A stretch of DNA of 64,000 nt from Paraplanobispora takensis (GTDB lineage Bacteria > Actinomycetota > Actinomycetes > Streptosporangiales > Streptosporangiaceae): contig NZ_BOOK01000004.1 in assembly GCF_016863195.1 (NCBI RefSeq), forward strand, positions 310,001 through 374,000. The letters are read 5' to 3'. Below, piece by piece: positions 60,253 to 64,000 of this stretch. How positions within the stretch are numbered: the stretch's first letter is position 1; each line of letters opens with the position of its first letter. Below the pieces are notes generated by a model that was given only the letters and a program-made list of their open reading frames with translations, made no database searches and had not been told where the DNA came from. Made by a program: the position numbers and the translations under genes.

Positions 60253-60291
60253 GTACGGCCCGCGTCCCCGTGGAGGCGGCGCGGGCCGTAC
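60253..60291 (-). terminator. Hairpin after the MFS gene
   Basis: GTACGGCCCGCG (60253-60264) and its exact complement (60280-60291) form a 12-bp stem. A direct repeat of GTACGGCCCGCGTCCC precedes it on the + strand. It lies 25 nt beyond the MFS stop. Confidence 0.7.
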
Positions 60292-60316
60292 CCGATCTCC
60301 GGGAATCCGGCGCCCT

Positions 60317-61861
60317 TCAGGAACCGGCCGGGCGCCCCGCCTCGGCGAGGCCGGGCTCCGCGGCCGCGGGGGGCTTCGGCAGGGGACGGATCACCGCCAG
60401 CGCCAGGGCCACGGCGGCCAGGCAGAAGGCGACGCCGACCCAGGAGCCGAACGACATGGCCGAGACGAACGCCCGGTCGGCGGTCTCCATCACGGCCGGG
60501 TCGCCCAGTTGCGCCGCCCCGGCGATCGAGTCGCGGGCGGCTGCGGGCGCGTCCGCGGGCATCGAGGAGGTGTAGACCCCGGCGAGCACGCTGCCGAGCA
60601 CCGCGACGCTCAGCGCCATGCCGACCTGCTGGACGGTGTCGTTGAGCGCCGAGCCGACGCCCGCGTGCGCCGGCGGGACCGCACCCATCAGCGTCGTGTA
60701 GGCCGCAGGTCCCGCGAGACCGCCGCCGATCCCCATGACCATGAGGCCGGTGATCAGCATGCCGTACCCGCTCTCGGCCGTCATGAGGGCGAGCACCCCG
60801 AAACCGATCGCCATGACGCCCAGACCCGCGGCCATGAGCGTGCGGTTGCTCACCTTCTGCCCCAGGCCCGCGCCGACCGCGTTGAACAGCGCGGCCGCCA
60901 CCGCGTACGGCAGCAGCGCGAGCCCGGCCTTCATCGGGTCGTAGCCCAGCACGAACTGCAGGTACTGGGTGAGCATCAGCAGCAGCGCGCCGGTGCCGAA
61001 CGACAGCAGCACGATGGAGAACGAGGCGCCGCTGAAGTTGCGGTCGCGGAAGAGCTCCAGCGGCAGCATCGGGTGTTCGGCGCGGCGCTCCCAGAGCACG
61101 AAGGCGCCCAGCGCCAGCACGGCCAGGGCCGCGGCGGCCAGCACGGAGGGAGCGGTCCAGCCCTCGGCGGGGACGGAGATGACCACGAAGACCAGCGCGC
61201 TCATGCCCGCCACGGACAGCAGGACGCCGATCGGGTCGAGCCGCCGGCCCGGGCCGCGCGACTCGGGCATCAGCAGGATCGCCGCCGCGATGGCCACGAG
61301 CGCGACGGGCACGTTGATCAGGAAGACGGAGGACCACCCGTAGTGGTCCAGCAGGAAGCCGCCCAGGGTGGGCCCGGCGATCACGCCGACCATCGCCACC
61401 GCGCTCCACGCCGCGATGGCCTTGCGGCGCTCGCCGTCGTCGAAGACGGTGACCAGGATCGACAGGGTGCTCGGCATGAGGACGGAACCGCCCACGCCCA
61501 TCAGCGCCCGCACCGCGATCAGGTGCCACGGCTCGGTGACCAGCGGGGCCAGCGCCGAGGCCCCGCCGAACAGCACCAGGCCGATGACCAGGAAGCGGCG
61601 GCGGCCGTACCGGTCGGAGAGGCTGCCCGCGGTGAGCAGGAGTCCCGCGAAGACCAGGACGTAGGCGTCGATGATCCACTGGATGTCCGCGGGGCTCGCG
61701 CCGAGTTCGGTCATCAGGGACGGGATGGCCAGGTTCAGGACGGTGTTGTCCACGACCAGGACCAGCAGGCTCAGGCACAGGACGCCGAGGATCCACCAGC
61801 GCCGCGGATCCCGCTCGTCTCGCACATCGTTCGATTCGACTCGTACAGTGTTCGATGTCAC
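60317..61861 (-). CDS. MFS drug:proton antiporter (DHA2/EmrB-like)
   Basis: The 514-residue transporter has about 14 helices, beginning WWILGVLCLSLLVLVVDNTVLNLAIPSL. It has the motif-A segment SLSDRYGRRRFLV, and motif C as GVIAGPTLGGFLLDHYGWSSVFLIN. These mark the DHA2 multidrug exporter group. GTG 61861 lies 6 nt after TACGCT (61873-61868), so it may be leaderless. Its first codons then run through two of four operator copies, giving 7-residue repeats. Other starts are 61867 and 61825. The divergent TetR is the likely repressor. Confidence 0.88.
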   Translation of the reverse strand: MTSNTVRVESNDVRDERDPRRWWILGVLCLSLLVLVVDNTVLNLAIPSLMTELGASPADIQWIIDAYVLVFAGLLLTAGSLSDRYGRRRFLVIGLVLFGGASALAPLVTEPWHLIAVRALMGVGGSVLMPSTLSILVTVFDDGERRKAIAAWSAVAMVGVIAGPTLGGFLLDHYGWSSVFLINVPVALVAIAAAILLMPESRGPGRRLDPIGVLLSVAGMSALVFVVISVPAEGWTAPSVLAAAALAVLALGAFVLWERRAEHPMLPLELFRDRNFSGASFSIVLLSFGTGALLLMLTQYLQFVLGYDPMKAGLALLPYAVAAALFNAVGAGLGQKVSNRTLMAAGLGVMAIGFGVLALMTAESGYGMLITGLMVMGIGGGLAGPAAYTTLMGAVPPAHAGVGSALNDTVQQVGMALSVAVLGSVLAGVYTSSMPADAPAAARDSIAGAAQLGDPAVMETADRAFVSAMSFGSWVGVAFCLAAVALALAVIRPLPKPPAAAEPGLAEAGRPAGS

Positions 61862-61897
61862 TCGCACAGCGTACGATGGAAATCGAACAGTGTGCGA
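61820..61897. promoter_or_regulatory. Four-copy TetR operator array with 21-bp period
   Basis: TCGCACATCGTTCGA (61820), TCGTACAGTGTTCGA (61841), TCGCACAGCGTACGA (61862) and TCGAACAGTGTGCGA (61883) are 15-bp near-palindromes of form TCGNACA-N-YGTNCGA. They are spaced exactly 21 bp apart, i.e. two helical turns, so all face one side of the DNA. The array covers both divergent promoters and extends into the 5' end of the MFS gene. Confidence 0.82.
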
Positions 61898-61916
61898 GTG
61901 GATTTATGCTGGAACC

Positions 61917-62717
61917 GTGAAAGAGCCCTTCAGCTCGGTGTGGACCCGCGAGGGCCGGCCCGCCAAGAGCCCCGGCCTGAGCCGCGACCAGATCGTGCGC
62001 GCGGCCATGGAGATCCTGGACGCCGAGGGGGTGGACGCGCTGAGCATGCGCCGCCTGGGCGCCAAGCTCGGCTCCGGCGCCACCAGCCTCTACTGGCACA
62101 TCGCGCACAAGGACGAGCTGATGGAGCTCGTCATGGACGAGGTCTACGGCAAGGTCGACCTCCCCGACCCGGAGGTGACCAGCTGGGAGGACATGGCCTC
62201 GATCCTCGCGTACGGCCTGCGCGCGGCGTTCGTCGGGCACCCGTGGGTGATCCCGCTCGTCGGGACCATGCCGTCCCTCGGCCCCAACGCGATGCGCATG
62301 TCCTCCCTGATGCTGAGGGCCTTCGAGCGGGCGGGCTTCACGAGCCCGCCGCTGGACTACGCGGTCTCCACGCTGCTGGCCTTCGTCCTCGGCTGGACCG
62401 GGCCCGAGCTCGCCTGGCGGTCCACCCTCGCCAATTCGGGGATGAGCGGTGAGGAACTGGACGCGGCCATGATGAAGACGGTGCGCCAGGCCGCCCGGAA
62501 CCACCCGGACATACTCGAACGCTTCGACGACTACCGGGTGAAGGACCCCGACGTCGTCCGGGCGATCGCCTTCGACTTCGGCCTGACCTGCCTGCTGGAC
62601 GGGCTGCGGGTACGGCTGGCCGAGTGCCGGGACAGGGCGGGTGCCGGCATCCCGGATACCGCTTCGGATGCCGCCTCCGGCGTCACCTCGGACACCGACC
62701 GGGCGCCGCGAACATAA
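61917..62717 (+). CDS. TetR-family regulator of the MFS exporter
   Basis: The 266-residue protein has the HTH SRDQIVRAAMEILDAEGVDAL, SMRRLGAKLGSGATSLYWHIAHKDELMEL and a TetR_C-type ligand domain similar to TetR/tetracenomycin-type regulators (WHIAHKDELMELVMDEV). GTG 61917 follows TATGCT (61905-61910) by 6 nt, which suggests a leaderless message. Operator copy 4 lies in its promoter spacer, so it is autoregulated. A Ser/Thr-rich tail of about 25 residues ends the protein. Confidence 0.9.
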   Translation: MKEPFSSVWTREGRPAKSPGLSRDQIVRAAMEILDAEGVDALSMRRLGAKLGSGATSLYWHIAHKDELMELVMDEVYGKVDLPDPEVTSWEDMASILAYGLRAAFVGHPWVIPLVGTMPSLGPNAMRMSSLMLRAFERAGFTSPPLDYAVSTLLAFVLGWTGPELAWRSTLANSGMSGEELDAAMMKTVRQAARNHPDILERFDDYRVKDPDVVRAIAFDFGLTCLLDGLRVRLAECRDRAGAGIPDTASDAASGVTSDTDRAPRT

Positions 62718-62756
62718 TGTAAGACATCGGGCCATCACACATACACTTTGATCGGC

Positions 62757-62768
62757 TATTCTCGGTGG
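62757..62768 (+). promoter_or_regulatory. Leaderless promoter of PucR 2
   Basis: TATTCT (62757-62762) is followed after 6 nt by GTG 62769. Confidence 0.55.
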
Positions 62769-64000
62769 GTGCTCCCCACCGTCGCCGACGTCCTCGCCCT
62801 GGACACCGTCCGCCGCGGCAACCCCCGCGTCGTGGCGGGAGCCGACCGGCTGGACACCCGGGTGCGCTGGGTCCACGTCGGCGAGGTCACCGACATCGCC
62901 CACCTGCTGCGCGGCGGCGAGCTGGTGCTCACCACCGGCATCGCCCTGCCCGACGACCCCGACAAGCTGGCGAGCTATATCGCCGAACTGGCCTCCGTCG
63001 GGGCGTCCGGCCTGATCGTGGAGCTGGGCCGCAAGTTCGTCAGGGAGCTGCCCCGCTCGGTGGTCACCGCCGCCGAGGAGCACGGCCTGCCGCTGGTCAC
63101 GCTGGCCCGCGAGACCCCGTTCGTGCAGATCACCGAGTCGGTGCACGCCCGGATCATCGACCGGCAGCTGGAGGAGCTGCGCGCCTCCGAGCAGCTCCAC
63201 GAGGTCTTCACCGAGCTGTCGGTCGAGGGCGCCTCCCCGGCCGAGGTCCTCAGCCAGGTCGCGCGCCTGTCCGGCCGCCCCGTGCTGCTGGAGAACCTCG
63301 CCCACCAGGTGCTCGCCTGCGAGACGGTCGGCAGGGACACCGGCACGCTGCTGGCCAGCTGGGAGACCCGATCACGCGCGGTGGCGCCCGGCCAGCGCAC
63401 CGCCTACGACGCCTCCTCCGGCTGGCTGGTCACCATGGTCGGCGCCCGCGGTCAGGACTGGGGCCGGCTGATCCTGCTGTGCGACACCGATCCCAGCCCC
63501 CGGGACATCGTCCTCGCCGAGCGCGCCGCGACCACGCTGGCCCTGGGCCGCCTGCTGGAGCGCCACCAGGAGTCGCTGGAGCGCCAGGCCCACGGCACGA
63601 TCATCACCGGCATCCTCACCCACGCCTACGCCGATCCCGACGAGGCGGCGGCCCGCGCCCGCGCGGTCGGCGTGCCGCTCACCGGCCGCAAACTGATCAG
63701 CGCGGTGCTCCGCCTGGCCGACTCGCCCGACGGTCAGCCCGACAGCCAGGAGCAGCTCGCCAGGCTCGGCGAGCTGGCCGACGCCACCGCCGCCGCCTGC
63801 CGCGAGGCGCGGATGGCCGCCCTGGTCGGCGCGCTGGACCAGAACCGCGTCGGCGTCCTGCTCCCCCTGCCTCCCCGGGTCCTCGCCGAGCCTGCCCTGA
63901 GCACCCTGTCCGAGCGCCTGCGCGCCGCCTTCACCACCCCGTTCGTGCTCGCCGCCGGCTCGGTGGTCGAGTCCGTCCGCGACGTACGGCGCAGCTTCCT
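62769..64000 (+). CDS. PucR-family transcriptional regulator 2, cut by window edge
   Basis: The frame runs open from GTG 62769 to the end of the window (about 410 codons). It begins LPTVADVLALDTVRRGNPRVVAG and has the PucR-domain signature WVHVGEVTDIAHLLRGGELVLTTGIAL, matching PucR 1. The GGDEF-like middle follows; the C-terminal HTH lies beyond the window. It probably regulates a catabolic operon, perhaps the nearby aminotransferase/mmsA genes. The start is set by the leaderless -10 box; no Shine-Dalgarno is seen. Confidence 0.9.
   Translation, partial: MLPTVADVLALDTVRRGNPRVVAGADRLDTRVRWVHVGEVTDIAHLLRGGELVLTTGIALPDDPDKLASYIAELASVGASGLIVELGRKFVRELPRSVVTAAEEHGLPLVTLARETPFVQITESVHARIIDRQLEELRASEQLHEVFTELSVEGASPAEVLSQVARLSGRPVLLENLAHQVLACETVGRDTGTLLASWETRSRAVAPGQRTAYDASSGWLVTMVGARGQDWGRLILLCDTDPSPRDIVLAERAATTLALGRLLERHQESLERQAHGTIITGILTHAYADPDEAAARARAVGVPLTGRKLISAVLRLADSPDGQPDSQEQLARLGELADATAAACREARMAALVGALDQNRVGVLLPLPPRVLAEPALSTLSERLRAAFTTPFVLAAGSVVESVRDVRRSF

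Overview
The window is GC-rich actinobacterial DNA with dense genes on both strands. Several family types point to a filamentous actinomycete of the Streptosporangiales kind: F420-type luciferase-like oxidoreductases, PASTA Ser/Thr kinases, many TetR regulators, two PucR regulators, MEP-pathway genes and a likely leaderless gene architecture (TANNNT, about 6 nt, then ATG/GTG). The taxonomic guess is inference. I saw no rRNA, tRNA, CRISPR array or phage.

Layout. 1-3.5 kb: 3' end of a probable secreted hydrolase, a PaaI-type thioesterase behind a KstR-like operator, and a CHAP-domain protein with an Arg-rich repeat tail. 3.6-12 kb: LLM oxidoreductase and SDR (divergent), a Liv-type ABC importer in which two permeases and one ATPase are fused, and a Zn alcohol dehydrogenase. 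12-20 kb: PadR/ABC exporter/serine hydrolase operon, then an MMPL transporter with a divergent TetR. 20-24 kb: two paralogous membrane Ser/Thr kinases. 23.7-28.8 kb: three more LLM oxidoreductases with an alpha/beta hydrolase, then a TetR/SRPBCC pair. 28.8-35 kb: HipA-like kinase/DUF3037 pair, GNAT, secreted hydrolase, ispG, dxr. 35-38 kb: two tandem secreted S1 proteases and repeat-rich DNA. 38-46 kb: ABM/MerR pair, aldehyde dehydrogenase, TetR, an IS5-family element with a passenger gene, PucR and gabT. 46.7-52.3 kb: dipeptide/oligopeptide ABC operon with fused ATPases. 52.7-57 kb: saccharopine-dehydrogenase-like gene, CheB-like/Crp pair, PotD-like lipoprotein. 57-64 kb: mmsA, class III aminotransferase, MFS exporter with divergent TetR, and the start of a second PucR.

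Two themes stand out. First, a 16-bp near-palindrome of consensus CCWAGCGNNCGCTTGG occurs five times, each in front of genes of one apparent catabolic set (four LLM oxidoreductases, SDR, Liv importer, alcohol dehydrogenase, hydrolase), spread over about 20 kb. This looks like one regulon for uptake and oxidation of an unidentified substrate. Second, omega-amino-acid/GABA catabolism appears twice (ALDH + PucR + gabT; mmsA + aminotransferase + PucR), with a peptide importer between them.

Small-scale structure is rich: a four-copy operator array with 21-bp period at the MFS/TetR junction, a complete IS5-family element whose ends enclose both transposase and an SMI1/WG-like gene, a 17-bp repeat that multiplies the last codons and stop of mmsA, a 13-bp x 7 minisatellite, and several long perfect terminator hairpins.
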